A DNA stretch of 48,318 nucleotides from an uncultured Cytophagaceae bacterium. Its GTDB lineage: Bacteria; Bacteroidota; Bacteroidia; Cytophagales; Spirosomataceae. The position numbers were made by a program, and so were the translations under genes. The stretch spans positions 1 to 48,318 of the forward strand of contig CAIUGL010000012.1 in NCBI GenBank assembly GCA_903898715.1, in the 5' to 3' direction. The notes below the pieces were generated by a model that did not search any database, was not told where the DNA came from, and saw only the letters and a list, made by a program, of their open reading frames with translations. This document shows positions 17,524-26,907 of the stretch, in pieces. How positions within the stretch are numbered: the stretch's first letter is position 1; each line of letters starts with the position of its first letter.

Positions 17524-19310
17524 GTAGTTCAATAGCCATAAAGGGAGGTGAATTTTTAATTCGTCCAGTAGAACCTTTAGAAGTATTTATTCCGGAGGAT
17601 TTCACTGAGGAGCAAAAGATGATCGGTCAAACGTGTCTTGATTTCATCAAGGCTGAAGTGCATCCTATTTTAGACCAGATTGATTATGCCACTGATACCT
17701 CGGTGATGGTTGGCCTTTTAGATAAGGCGGGCGAGTTAGGGTTGTTGGGCACTTCGGTTCCTGAGGAATATGGTGGCTTTGGTATGGATTTTAATACTTC
17801 TATGCTTGTGGCTGAGGCTTGTGGCGCTGGTCATTCTTTTGCCGTGGCACTTTCAGCGCATACGGGCATTGGAACTTTGCCTATTGTATATTATGGGACA
17901 GAATCGCAAAAGCAAATGTATCTTCCCAAATTAGCATCAGGCGAATGGAAAGCCGCATATTGCTTGACCGAACCAGATTCCGGATCTGATGCGAATGCTG
18001 CAAAGACGAAAGCAAAATTAAATTCAGCGGGGACACATTATGTGATTAATGGTCAGAAAATGTGGATTACGAATGGAGGATTTGCCGACTTATTTATTGT
18101 TTTTGCTAAGATTGACGATGACAAGAAGTTAACAGCTTTTCTAGTTGAAAAGTCATTTCCGGGCATAACCATGAATGCTGAGGAGCATAAAATGGGGATA
18201 AAAGGGAGTTCGACACGTCAAGTATTTTTTACGGACTGTGAGGTTCCTAAAGAAAATTTACTTTTTGAGCGAGAAGGAGGATTTAAAATTGCCGTAAATA
18301 TTCTGAATATTGGTCGAATCAAATTAGCTGCAGCTGTGTTGGGTGGAGCAAAACAGGTAGTCGATCAGGCGGTGAATTATTCTTTTGAGCGTAAGCAATT
18401 TGGTCAATCAATTCAATCTTTTGGTGCGATTCAGGCTAAGTTGGCCTCGATGATTGTAAAAATTTATGCTTCAGAATCTGCGTCTTACCGTGCCGGTCAA
18501 AATATCGATGATTCGATTGTGAGTTTAAAGGCTGGAGGCATGGGTGATGCTGAGGCGAAGTTGAAGGGTGTTGAACAATTTGCCATAGAATGCGCCATTT
18601 TAAAGGTACACGCTTCTGAAGTTCTTGATTTTGTCGTAGATGAAGGCGTTCAGATTTTTGGAGGAATGGGTTTTTCTGCGGAGGCGCCCATGGAGCGGGC
18701 TTACCGGGATTCACGTATTAACAGAATCTTTGAAGGGACAAACGAAATAAACCGTTTGCTTGCGATTGGAACCGTATTGAAGCGGGCCATGAAAGGGGAA
18801 ATTGAATTAATGCCTGCGGCAATGGCTGTGGGTAAAGAGATTTTAGGAGTTCCAGATTTTAGCAGTTCGGTGCCTGAGGGAATTTTTGGGAAAGAGTATC
18901 AGGTGATTGCGAATCTAAAAAAGGCAATATTAATGACTTCTGGCGCTGCTTTACAAAAATTTACAACGGCAATTGAGCAAGAACAAGAAATTTTGATGGG
19001 TGTCTCGGATATGATGATTGAGGTGTACATCGCGGAATCTGCTCTAGCACGTGTTGATAAATTAGTTCAGCGTGATGGCCAGGATAAGCATCAGGTAGCC
19101 TATGAATGTGCACTTGTTTATTTACATGAGGCTGTAGATAAGATACATAATGCGGGAAAAGAGGTTATTATGGGATTTGCAAAAGGGGATGAGCTTAATG
19201 TATTGTTATTGGGATTGAAACGCTTTACGAAAATCGCACCTAAGAATTTAATTGAAGCAAGACGTGTGATTGCACAGGCTGCAATTGCAAAAAATGGCTA
19301 TATTTTTTAA
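17520..19310 (+). CDS. Acyl-CoA dehydrogenase, long FadE-like form
   Basis: FAD enzyme for the first step of beta-oxidation. At 596 residues it is the long type: an acyl-CoA dehydrogenase core (about 30-420) plus a C-terminal helical domain of about 170 residues, as in Bacillus FadE. Seen are CLTEPDSGSDANAAKTKA, QKMWITNGGFADLF, FERKQFGQSIQSFGAIQAKL and IFEGTNEINR with the probable catalytic Glu405. It is coupled to the MarR gene by a 4-base overlap. The thiolase and hydratase/dehydrogenase genes often found in such operons are absent. Chain length cannot be told. Confidence 0.92.
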   Translation: MSSSIAIKGGEFLIRPVEPLEVFIPEDFTEEQKMIGQTCLDFIKAEVHPILDQIDYATDTSVMVGLLDKAGELGLLGTSVPEEYGGFGMDFNTSMLVAEACGAGHSFAVALSAHTGIGTLPIVYYGTESQKQMYLPKLASGEWKAAYCLTEPDSGSDANAAKTKAKLNSAGTHYVINGQKMWITNGGFADLFIVFAKIDDDKKLTAFLVEKSFPGITMNAEEHKMGIKGSSTRQVFFTDCEVPKENLLFEREGGFKIAVNILNIGRIKLAAAVLGGAKQVVDQAVNYSFERKQFGQSIQSFGAIQAKLASMIVKIYASESASYRAGQNIDDSIVSLKAGGMGDAEAKLKGVEQFAIECAILKVHASEVLDFVVDEGVQIFGGMGFSAEAPMERAYRDSRINRIFEGTNEINRLLAIGTVLKRAMKGEIELMPAAMAVGKEILGVPDFSSSVPEGIFGKEYQVIANLKKAILMTSGAALQKFTTAIEQEQEILMGVSDMMIEVYIAESALARVDKLVQRDGQDKHQVAYECALVYLHEAVDKIHNAGKEVIMGFAKGDELNVLLLGLKRFTKIAPKNLIEARRVIAQAAIAKNGYIF

Positions 19311-19337
19311 TTTTTTCGGTTTTCAGGACAAATTATA

Positions 19338-19358
19338 TATTTTTGATTTATATTTTTG
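19338..19358 (+). promoter_or_regulatory. Tandem -7 boxes before the OmpA gene
   Basis: TATTTTTG occurs twice (19338-19345 and 19351-19358), both exact -7 matches, 40-54 bases before the start codon. No clear -33 element is seen for either, so which one is used is open. Confidence 0.5.
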
Positions 19359-19398
19359 CTAAAATCTTAATAACCCATAGTTACTTAACTTTAATTTT

Positions 19399-20301
19399 AT
19401 GAAAAAACTACTATTAGTCTTGGCGATGATGCCGTTCTTTTTCGCTTGTTCTAGCAAGAAGAAAATGGCTGAGTTACAGTCTCGTTTGACAGAATTGCAA
19501 ACTAGCAGTGACCAAGCGGTTTCACGTGCTAAATCAGATTTAGCTGATTGTCAATCATTGACAGCGAGTCTTCAAGGTGAAATCAAGAAGAGAGATGCTG
19601 ATTTGGAAACTAAAACAGCTGCATTGAAGTCAATTCAGGAGCAATTAGATTATATGAAGAAGACAAATACAAATTTGTTGGATCGTTTGTCTGATCTTTC
19701 TGTTATTAATAAATCAGGTGCTGAGAGTATCCGTAAGTCATTAGATGCATTAAATGAACAAGGAAAATACATCAAAGACTTGAACTCATCTATTCAACGT
19801 AAAGACTCTGTTAATTTATCTTTAGTGATGAATTTGAAACGTTCTTTGGCTGATATTAACGATGAAGATGTAACTGTTGAAGTGAAAAAAGGTGTTGTTT
19901 ACATCTCAATCTCTGATAAATTAATGTTTGCTTCGGGTTCAGCTAATGTAAATTCGAAAGCGGAAGCTGTATTAGCGAAAGTTGCTAAGGTGGTAAATGA
20001 TCACAAAGATTTAGATATCTTGGTAGAAGGACATACAGATGCGGTGCCTATTTCGACACCAGAGTTTAAGGACAACTGGGATCTTTCTGCAAAGCGTGCT
20101 ACATCTGTTGTTCGTTTGTTGCAGACGAAATTTGGAGTTGATCCTGAGCGTATGACTGCTGGAGGTCGTGGTGAATTTGAACCACAATCAGGTAACAACA
20201 GCCGCGCGGGACGTAAGCAGAATCGTCGTACAGAGATTATCGTGACTCCGAAGTTGGATCAGTTTTTTAACCTAATGACTCCTCAGACTTCTGGGAACTA
20301 A
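19399..20301 (+). CDS. OmpA-family lipoprotein
   Basis: Outer-membrane lipoprotein that binds peptidoglycan. The 300 residues consist of a lipoprotein signal with lipobox FFAC (Cys17), a long coiled coil (about 25-135, heptad-rich), and a C-terminal OmpA domain. The domain shows VEGHTDAVPIST, WDLSAKRATSVVRLL, GGRGEFEPQSGNNSRAGRKQ and NRRTEIIV. The peptidoglycan-binding Asp and Arg of the family are in these runs. It is monocistronic, ending in a strong terminator. It likely tethers the outer membrane to the wall. Confidence 0.93.
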   Translation: MKKLLLVLAMMPFFFACSSKKKMAELQSRLTELQTSSDQAVSRAKSDLADCQSLTASLQGEIKKRDADLETKTAALKSIQEQLDYMKKTNTNLLDRLSDLSVINKSGAESIRKSLDALNEQGKYIKDLNSSIQRKDSVNLSLVMNLKRSLADINDEDVTVEVKKGVVYISISDKLMFASGSANVNSKAEAVLAKVAKVVNDHKDLDILVEGHTDAVPISTPEFKDNWDLSAKRATSVVRLLQTKFGVDPERMTAGGRGEFEPQSGNNSRAGRKQNRRTEIIVTPKLDQFFNLMTPQTSGN

Positions 20302-20320
20302 TTAGGAGATTAGTATACAT

Positions 20321-20354
20321 AAAAAAAGGCCTCATTCATGAGGCCTTTTTTTAT
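20321..20354. terminator. Bidirectional terminator between OmpA and LytTR genes
   Basis: A near-perfect inverted repeat AAAGGCCTCAT / ATGAGGCCTTT with A7 before and T7 after. It serves the plus-strand OmpA gene and overlaps the stop codon of the minus-strand LytTR gene. Confidence 0.9.
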
Positions 20355-20665
20355 GCGAATGTTCTTCGAACAAAATCTAGTTTTCTACGTGAGATGGGCA
20401 ATGTAGTTCCTAGTGCTGTGGGAACTTCAGTTGCGCCTTGAGCATCGAATGCGGGGATATTTTCTTTGTTGACAAGATAGGACTTGTGTATACGTACAAA
20501 TTGATTTAACCGTAATTGAGCTTCAAATTTTTTAAGGGTTTTTGCCATGACCACTTGTTTTTGATTTTTCAAGTGAACAATGCTGTAATTCCCTTTACCT
20601 TCAATGTATACAATGGTGTTTATAGGGCAGTTTTCAATTCCTGGTAATTTGATATCAATTTTCAT
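20351..20665 (-). CDS. Stand-alone LytTR DNA-binding domain protein
   Basis: A 104-residue protein that is nearly only a LytTR domain: INTIVYIEGKGNYSIVHLKN at the start, then MAKTLKKFEAQL, FVRIHKSYLVNKENI and LPISRRKLDFVRR. Usually this domain follows a receiver domain, but none is present, so it cannot be phosphorylated as a response regulator. Free-standing LytTR proteins are known as regulators in Bacteroidota. No histidine kinase gene is near. Target genes unknown. Confidence 0.9.
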   Translation of the reverse strand: MKIDIKLPGIENCPINTIVYIEGKGNYSIVHLKNQKQVVMAKTLKKFEAQLRLNQFVRIHKSYLVNKENIPAFDAQGATEVPTALGTTLPISRRKLDFVRRTFA

Positions 20666-20695
20666 ACGTTCGAACTATTTTGCTTTTAAACTTTA

Positions 20696-20728
20696 CAAAC
20701 CTATAAAATTGGCTTATAGTAAAGCAAA
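20696..20728 (-). promoter_or_regulatory. Promoter for the LytTR gene
   Basis: On the minus strand TTTG (20725-20728), 21 bases, then TAGGTTTG (20696-20703), an exact -7 box; 30 bases before the start codon. Confidence 0.6.
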
Positions 20729-20785
20729 TTGACTTATCTAACGGTTGATTTTTTATCAAAAGGGCTTAGGGAGTTGTTGAAAATA

Positions 20786-20814
20786 AAAAAAGGTCTTCGA
20801 TTGAAGACCTTTTT
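20786..20814. terminator. Terminator downstream of the initiator tRNA
   Basis: Inverted repeat AAGGTCTTC / GAAGACCTT with a four-base loop, A-rich on the left and T5 on the right. On the minus strand it lies directly after the tRNA gene and should end its transcript. Confidence 0.8.
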
Positions 20815-20820
20815 GCTCTG

Positions 20821-20893
<73 letters not shown>

Positions 20894-20907
20894 ATGTAAT
20901 TGGAGTG

Positions 20908-20938
20908 CAAATATGCAGGGTTATTTCGTGAAAAACAA
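20908..20938 (-). promoter_or_regulatory. Probable promoter for tRNA-fMet
   Basis: On the minus strand TTG (20936-20938), 20 bases, then CATATTTG (20908-20915), one base off the -7 consensus, 14 bases before the tRNA 5' end. It abuts the divergent era promoter box. Confidence 0.5.
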
Positions 20939-20939
20939 G

Positions 20940-20947
20940 TATCTTTG
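20940..20947 (+). promoter_or_regulatory. -7 promoter box for era-der
   Basis: TATCTTTG is an exact -7 match 44 bases before the era start. No -33 element is evident. Confidence 0.5.
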
Positions 20948-20991
20948 CTAAAATAATCAATTTTTTCCCTTAAGGGCATTGTTGTTTTTAT

Positions 20992-21894
20992 ATGGCCCAT
21001 CAGCATAAAGCAGGTTTTATTAGTATCATTGGAAAGCCCAACGTAGGTAAGAGTACGTTGATGAATGCACTCGTGGGAGAGCGCCTTTCGATTGTGAGTT
21101 CGAAAGCGCAAACTACGCGTCATCGCATTCTAGGAATGCTTAACGGTGAGCATGAGGGTGATGAGTACCAAATCATATATTCTGATACACCAGGTGTACT
21201 GATGCCAAAGTATGAATTGCACAAGTCGATGATGGCTTTTGTGAAGAATTCATTAGAGGATGCAGATGTTGTGCTTTATGTGACAGATGTTTTTGATACC
21301 TATGAAGATTTGGATTTTTTGACAAATTGGAAGGATCATACGGAGACGCCTATTGTTGTACTAATCAACAAAATTGATTTGGTTACACAGGAGCGCTTGC
21401 AAGAATGTTTAGATTACTGGCAAGGGATTTTTCCTGGTCGGGCTATTTTACCCATTTCTGCTCAAGAAGGCGTGCATTTAGATCAAATTTTCAAACACAT
21501 TGTTGAAAATTTGCCAGTTCATCCTCCATTTTTTGACAAGGATGAATTGACCGATAAACCTGAGCGGTTTTTTGCGGCTGAGATTATTCGGGAAAAGATT
21601 TTGATGAATTATAAAAAGGAAATTCCGTATTCCTGTGAAGTAGTGGTCACTTTGTTTAAAGAAGAGCCTGCTATTTTGCGAATTGCCACGGAGATTTATG
21701 TGGAACGTGTTTCTCAAAGAGCCATCATTATTGGTCATAAAGGGGAGAGTATAAAGAAGGTTGGGATTCAAGCACGGGCCGACTTAGAAGCATTTTTTGG
21801 TAAGAAAGTATTTTTAGAGCAATTTGTGAAGGTTGAGCCAGATTGGCGTGCAAAAGCAGATAAATTGCGATCATTCGGGTATTCACCTGATTAA
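20992..21894 (+). CDS. era: GTPase Era
   Basis: Essential GTPase for 30S assembly, binding the 3' end of 16S rRNA. It has 300 residues: G1 GKPNVGKST, G3 DTPG, G4 NKID, then a C-terminal KH domain with IIGHKGESIKKVGIQARADL and VKVEPDWR. It is followed 12 bases later by der, so two ribosome-assembly GTPases share an operon. Confidence 0.97.
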   Translation: MAHQHKAGFISIIGKPNVGKSTLMNALVGERLSIVSSKAQTTRHRILGMLNGEHEGDEYQIIYSDTPGVLMPKYELHKSMMAFVKNSLEDADVVLYVTDVFDTYEDLDFLTNWKDHTETPIVVLINKIDLVTQERLQECLDYWQGIFPGRAILPISAQEGVHLDQIFKHIVENLPVHPPFFDKDELTDKPERFFAAEIIREKILMNYKKEIPYSCEVVVTLFKEEPAILRIATEIYVERVSQRAIIIGHKGESIKKVGIQARADLEAFFGKKVFLEQFVKVEPDWRAKADKLRSFGYSPD

Positions 21895-21906
21895 TTTTTA
21901 AGACAA

Positions 21907-23229
21907 ATGTCAAACATTGTAGCCATTGTAGGCCGTCCCAATGTGGGAAAATCAACGTTGTTCAATCGTTTAATTGAACAGAAAAAAGCAATCATGGACA
22001 ACATGTCGGGCGTCACGCGCGATCGACATTATGGGTATGGCCAATGGACCGGAAAATTCTTTTCGGTTATTGATACCGGTGGATATGTGCATGGTTCCGA
22101 AGATATTTTCGAAGGTGCTATTCGCGAACAAGTCGAATTGGCGATTGAAGAATCTGCGGTATTATTGTTCGTCGTAGATTGTCAAACTGGATTAACTGAT
22201 TTAGATAAGGATTTTGCTAAGGTATTACGTCGGTCAAAAAAACCTGTCATTTTAGTAGCTAATAAGGCCGATACGCATGAAAAAGCGATGGCTTCAGCGG
22301 AATTTTATGAGCTAGGTTTAGGAGACCCTTTTCCAATTGCAGCAGAAAGTGGTAGTGGCACTGGAGATATGTTGGATGTAATGATCTCTCATTTTAAAGA
22401 TGAAGGAATTGAAAATCCGGAGGCAGGCGTTCCGCGTGTTGCTATTCTTGGACGCCCGAATGTAGGGAAATCATCCTTTTTAAATGCGTTGCTTGGACGT
22501 GATCGTTCGATTGTCACCGATATGGCTGGTACGACACGTGATGCGATTCAAAACCGCTACACGCTTTATGGAAAAGATTTTATAATCACGGACACCGCAG
22601 GTATACGTCGTAAGGCGCGTATTGATGATAATATTGAGTATTATTCGGTTCTTCGTTCTATTAAGGCCTTAGAGGAGTGCGATATTGCTATCATATTGAT
22701 TGATGCGACTACGATTGACCCATTAACAGGTTTAGAGGCACAAGACATGAATATTGTCAGTATGGCTGATAAAGCTAAGAAAGGCATTGTCTTGATGGTG
22801 AATAAGTGGGATTTGGTTGCGAAAGATACCAATACGGCAAACGCACTTGAAAAGGCTATCAAAGAACGAATGGCTCCATTGAATTACATGCCAGTGATAT
22901 TTACATCTGTGATGGAGAAGAAGCGAATTTTCCAAGTTTTGGAAATGATGCTTCAGGTATATGAAAATCGTTCACAAAAAATATCTACATCCAAATTAAA
23001 CGATGTGATGTTGGACGTTATCCAAAGCTATCCACCACCAGCTTGGAAAGGGAAATATATTAAAATTAAATATTGTACGCAGGTTTCTACACCATACCCA
23101 ACGTTCATTTTCTTCTGTAATTTACCTCAGTATATTAAAGAGAGTTATGAGCGTTATTTAGAGAATCAAATGCGAAAGAATTTTCAATTGGATGGGACTC
23201 CCATCTCCTTATTTTTTCGCAAGAAATAA
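21907..23229 (+). CDS. der: GTPase Der (EngA)
   Basis: Double-GTPase for 50S ribosome assembly, 440 residues. Two G domains are seen, the first with VGRPNVGKST near residue 8 and the second with LGRPNVGKSS near residue 180; each is followed by a TRD run (SGVTRDRH, AGTTRDAI). A C-terminal KH-like domain includes PPPAWKGKYIKIKYCTQV. Its 3' end overlaps the convergent Ycf48-like gene by 21 bases without a terminator. Confidence 0.97.
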   Translation: MSNIVAIVGRPNVGKSTLFNRLIEQKKAIMDNMSGVTRDRHYGYGQWTGKFFSVIDTGGYVHGSEDIFEGAIREQVELAIEESAVLLFVVDCQTGLTDLDKDFAKVLRRSKKPVILVANKADTHEKAMASAEFYELGLGDPFPIAAESGSGTGDMLDVMISHFKDEGIENPEAGVPRVAILGRPNVGKSSFLNALLGRDRSIVTDMAGTTRDAIQNRYTLYGKDFIITDTAGIRRKARIDDNIEYYSVLRSIKALEECDIAIILIDATTIDPLTGLEAQDMNIVSMADKAKKGIVLMVNKWDLVAKDTNTANALEKAIKERMAPLNYMPVIFTSVMEKKRIFQVLEMMLQVYENRSQKISTSKLNDVMLDVIQSYPPPAWKGKYIKIKYCTQVSTPYPTFIFFCNLPQYIKESYERYLENQMRKNFQLDGTPISLFFRKK

Positions 23230-24246
23230 TTTATCAATCGACGAAAGGCTGATTTTCCCTAATTGGCCTTTCGCTCCGATTCCCCAGATTTCTTCTCCTA
23301 CTTGTATGATATTGTGATAGGAGCTAGGACCTAAGATTTTCCATTGTTTCTTTTTTTCATGATAGGCCGCGCTTTGACTAGGTCCGGATACAATCCAATA
23401 TGGTTTAGCCCAAATCACCTTTTCCATGTAGAAGGGGGGAGTAGTATTCAATTCCTGCCAGCTTTTCCCGCCATCCTGCGTTGTCAATATTGGGATGGAA
23501 CTCTCATTTAACTTTCGGTAATCTCCACCTACAGCCCAAAATGTTTTCTTATTTTTCGAACCAATTGAAAAATAGCCTTTGGCTTCCCCGGTTGGTATGT
23601 TAGTCTCCGTATAAGTCCACGCTGATTTTGGATTATTTTTCTGGTAAATTCGAGCAAGCGTACCGCCACCGCCTGTCAGCAACAAATGATCGCCTTGCAT
23701 ACTTAAACTTGATCCACTAGCCGCAAAGAATGCTTCTTTAGGTTGAAGTAACGGAGAATTTGCTGTGTCAATTTGGGTAAATATATTGTTTCTTATTTGG
23801 AATAAGGTAAGTTTTTGTTGGATTGGATCTGCTAAAAGCCAGCCTTCTTGTTGGCTAATATCCCATTGCATACAGTCAAAGAAAAATCCAGGTTCCTTCT
23901 TTTCAAATACTATTTTCCAATTCTCGCCTGCATCTAGTGTATGCCATATACTCGCTTTCCCTTCTTCAGATGGTCCCGCACTCATGAGTAAAACTTCTTG
24001 TTTGTTAAGAATAACCAGATCTCGGAAATCAAGTTTCTCAGCACCCGGAATTTGCATGACTCTCCAAGTCTTACCAGCATCTGAAGAATGGCCAAATGTG
24101 CCTTGCGTACCACCTGCCCATATCTCTTGACCTAAAGACTTTAAGGCTCTAAAGGACGATTTGGTTGGTATGTCAACGGTTATCCATTGGCCAAAACTTT
24201 GGCTTACGATACCTATGAAGCAAATTAGCATGTATTTTTTCATCAT
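23209..24246 (-). CDS. Exported BNR/Ycf48-like beta-propeller protein
   Basis: A 345-residue protein with an N-terminal signal peptide (MMKKYMLICFIGIVSQSFG). It has repeated Asp-box/BNR motifs of beta-propellers: SSDAGKTW, TLDAGENW and TQDGGKSW. Such proteins in Bacteroidota are annotated as Ycf48-like or oxidoreductase-like, but no catalytic residues of sialidases are evident, so the function is open. It begins right at the end of the terminator hairpin of the upstream T9SS gene and overlaps der by 21 bases at its end. Confidence 0.82.
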   Translation of the reverse strand: MMKKYMLICFIGIVSQSFGQWITVDIPTKSSFRALKSLGQEIWAGGTQGTFGHSSDAGKTWRVMQIPGAEKLDFRDLVILNKQEVLLMSAGPSEEGKASIWHTLDAGENWKIVFEKKEPGFFFDCMQWDISQQEGWLLADPIQQKLTLFQIRNNIFTQIDTANSPLLQPKEAFFAASGSSLSMQGDHLLLTGGGGTLARIYQKNNPKSAWTYTETNIPTGEAKGYFSIGSKNKKTFWAVGGDYRKLNESSIPILTTQDGGKSWQELNTTPPFYMEKVIWAKPYWIVSGPSQSAAYHEKKKQWKILGPSSYHNIIQVGEEIWGIGAKGQLGKISLSSIDKLFLAKK

Positions 24247-24280
24247 AAAAAAAGCCGCTCTTTTGGGAGAGCGGCTTAAA
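24243..24280 (-). terminator. Terminator-like hairpin between the T9SS gene and the Ycf48-like gene
   Basis: Stem AAGCCGCTCT / AGAGCGGCTT with a six-base loop, followed on the minus strand by seven T. The T run ends immediately at the start codon of the next gene, leaving no room for a promoter between them. Confidence 0.8.
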
Positions 24281-24295
24281 GATATTAGAAGAATT

Positions 24296-26650
24296 TTATT
24301 TGTTTACAATAATCTTGCCAACGAATGATTTGTCTTCCGCTGCTTTGATTTGTAAAATGTAAATTCCGTTTGCTAGGCCAGATACATTTAGTTTGTTTGT
24401 GCCTAGTGTATTTTCCAATTTACCTGAGAATACTGAGCGTCCTACCATATCGAAGATCATTACATCAGCATTTGACCAATCCTCTAGGATTTGGATATCG
24501 ATGTTTCCTGCTGTAGCTGGATTTGGATAAATCGCAACACCTGAGAATTCAGGATCTACTGCATAGCTGTAGCTCACTGTTCTCGTAAAGCAATTTAATG
24601 GAGTCCCTTCGATTACGTATGCATACTTTCTTCTAACGGTATAATCTCCTGCAGTCTTCACCTTCGTGATAAATGATTTAGGATTCAATAACGTTGTTCC
24701 AAATTTCCATTCGTAATCACCGCCTTTACCAGCGCCATCTGTAGCTAAGAAGTTTAATGCCTTTAAGGTATATACTCCTTCTTTAACGATAGATGCATTA
24801 GGTGAAACTGGATTTTCTTGAACAATTACCTTAATCTCGCTAGAGAAAAGAGAGATACAGCCATTTCCGTCCGTTACTTTGGCTGAATAAGATCCACTCG
24901 TTCTAACACCTGTAAAAACTTTACCTGTAGAAACTGAGCTTGTTCCTTTATTAACGAACCAGTTTGTCGTAAAATTAGTCGTAGCAACTAAGTTAACGGC
25001 ATTGAACACATTAAAGTCTGCATCAGAACGTTGGCAGAAAATCGGAGATAATCCATTTTCTACTGCAACCGTCGGTGCTGCTGGCAATTTAAATACTTTA
25101 ATTTCAGTTGTATCAGATGGCAATGAGAAACAACCTAAGGTGTCTATCGTACGAACTGTAAAGAAACCTATCTTTGAAATATCGATAATTTTAGTTGTCA
25201 AAGCATTGTTCCACAAATACTTGGTTGGCTGACCATTAGGCAAGTCTGAAGATTCTAATCTAGCTTGAATTGGTTTGTCTTCACAGAATCCTGTAGGAGT
25301 CAACGCTTTGATTGTTGGCTTTACTGGACGCTCATAATTTGTTACGGCTACCGAATCTGATCGATCTGATGTACAACCGTAGTTTGAAATGTAGTTCACA
25401 GAAACGGACACATTGCTACCAATTACAAACGTAGGTTTTGTTCCATAACTAGGAGCCGCAACACCATTAACAAACCAGTTGAAAGATGCAGGTCTTGTTG
25501 GTTTACTATTTGCCGCATCAGATGGGTTGTACTGGTAACCTTGATTAATTACGAATGCAGAATCTTTAACAGCTAAAGTTGTAGTTGCGTCTAGGCAATA
25601 TTTTGGATTTCCAACGATAGTTGGTTTAGGTAGTTTAATATACCACAACAAAATTTCATTTGACGTTTTTATTGGACATTCTGCCTCTTTTGGTCTTAAT
25701 TGAATAAAGTACTTACCTCTACTGTTATCTGCAATTAATTTTGCAGTTAAAGTCTCTGTTTCTGTGCCTGTTGCACCTCTTGCACCTGCAGGATATAATC
25801 CTTTTGTTTCTGCCTCTTCAACAAACCAAGTGAAATCTACATATGGCCTGTATTTGTTTAGGTTGTATGTCGAGTTAATAACTACGCTTTCTCCTTTACA
25901 AACTTCTTTGGTAAATGCATCCGGAGGACCAACCGCCGAAATTGAAACGTTAGGTGCTCCAATAGCGCGTCTTAAGCCAAATCTAAACCCTTTCTGAGAG
26001 TAAAAACCTTCTAAACCCACTACATTATTGTAAGTACATTCAGCAGAATATGTACCTTCTTGAAATAGGTTACCAGATAATGTTAAATATTCATCACCTG
26101 CATTATAGGTATTTCCAAGTGGTGTAACCCAACGTGTTGCTCCAAAACAACCATCAGCGCGCAAACGAGTAGTACCTGTATTAGTATCATCTGCATCTGA
26201 ACATTCTAAGCGTTGTACTGAAATGGAGGGTTTGTAATCACTAATGCGTGGAATCATACGAATGAAAACACGACTATATGTTCCGAATTCCCCACTTGGA
26301 CTCTTACATCTTACTAAATATGAATACGGATCTTTTCCATCACTAGCCGGATTATTTAATACTACTGTTTCAACATTAACACGACCATCAGCGCCTGATC
26401 CAGACCCATACGCCAAATCCCAAGAGTCCTCAAGTTCTGAAACAATTCCATTTGCTGACTCAAATTTCCAATCGTATGTATATGGGCTAGGGCAACCTGT
26501 TGCAACAAATTTACTTGCGTAACGGTCAACGCCCGCAATTGTAATATTTGTGCCAACTTTGCCATCTATTTTGGCTTGTTGTCCGAATGCAGCAACACTA
26601 GTTAATATAGTAAGTGCAGCAATGAGGTTAAATTTGAATAATTTAGTCAT
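24296..26650 (-). CDS. Secreted multi-domain protein with T9SS type A sorting domain
   Basis: A 784-residue exported protein. A signal peptide (to about residue 24, SVAAFGQ) is followed by several Ig/PKD-like beta domains with paired cysteines. The type A T9SS C-terminal domain (about 708-784) includes VAIYPNPATAGNIDIQI, MVGRSVFSG and NGIYILQIKA. The C-terminal signal sends it through the type IX system to the cell surface or medium. No catalytic domain seen; an adhesin or surface structural role is plausible. Upstream is a 257-base AT-rich gap with no gene, shared with glnS. Confidence 0.88.
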   Translation of the reverse strand: MTKLFKFNLIAALTILTSVAAFGQQAKIDGKVGTNITIAGVDRYASKFVATGCPSPYTYDWKFESANGIVSELEDSWDLAYGSGSGADGRVNVETVVLNNPASDGKDPYSYLVRCKSPSGEFGTYSRVFIRMIPRISDYKPSISVQRLECSDADDTNTGTTRLRADGCFGATRWVTPLGNTYNAGDEYLTLSGNLFQEGTYSAECTYNNVVGLEGFYSQKGFRFGLRRAIGAPNVSISAVGPPDAFTKEVCKGESVVINSTYNLNKYRPYVDFTWFVEEAETKGLYPAGARGATGTETETLTAKLIADNSRGKYFIQLRPKEAECPIKTSNEILLWYIKLPKPTIVGNPKYCLDATTTLAVKDSAFVINQGYQYNPSDAANSKPTRPASFNWFVNGVAAPSYGTKPTFVIGSNVSVSVNYISNYGCTSDRSDSVAVTNYERPVKPTIKALTPTGFCEDKPIQARLESSDLPNGQPTKYLWNNALTTKIIDISKIGFFTVRTIDTLGCFSLPSDTTEIKVFKLPAAPTVAVENGLSPIFCQRSDADFNVFNAVNLVATTNFTTNWFVNKGTSSVSTGKVFTGVRTSGSYSAKVTDGNGCISLFSSEIKVIVQENPVSPNASIVKEGVYTLKALNFLATDGAGKGGDYEWKFGTTLLNPKSFITKVKTAGDYTVRRKYAYVIEGTPLNCFTRTVSYSYAVDPEFSGVAIYPNPATAGNIDIQILEDWSNADVMIFDMVGRSVFSGKLENTLGTNKLNVSGLANGIYILQIKAAEDKSFVGKIIVNK

Positions 26651-26828
26651 TATCGTAAGAAATAATTGAGTAGATGATTTGGATTTTTTTTACTTATAAT
26701 TTTCCAAGCCACAAGTTAAAAATTTTTTTCTGATTTACAGAAGAAATTTATCGTTAGGTCACTTTTTGTCCATTTTTTTCATCCAAGGAATTATCAGAAT
26801 CGACTGTCGGCATTCATGAAATATTGTT

Positions 26829-26836
26829 TAAATTTG
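26829..26836 (+). promoter_or_regulatory. -7 promoter box for glnS
   Basis: TAAATTTG is an exact -7 match 71 bases before the glnS start; the expected -33 position reads TCG instead of TTG. The rest of 26651-26907 shows no gene or hairpin that I can support. Confidence 0.45.
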
Positions 26837-26907
26837 AAGCTTGATTCCAAGTGTTAGGGATACAAAAAATTTGATGAAGTAATTAAGTTTTAACAATCAT
26901 TGATTAA

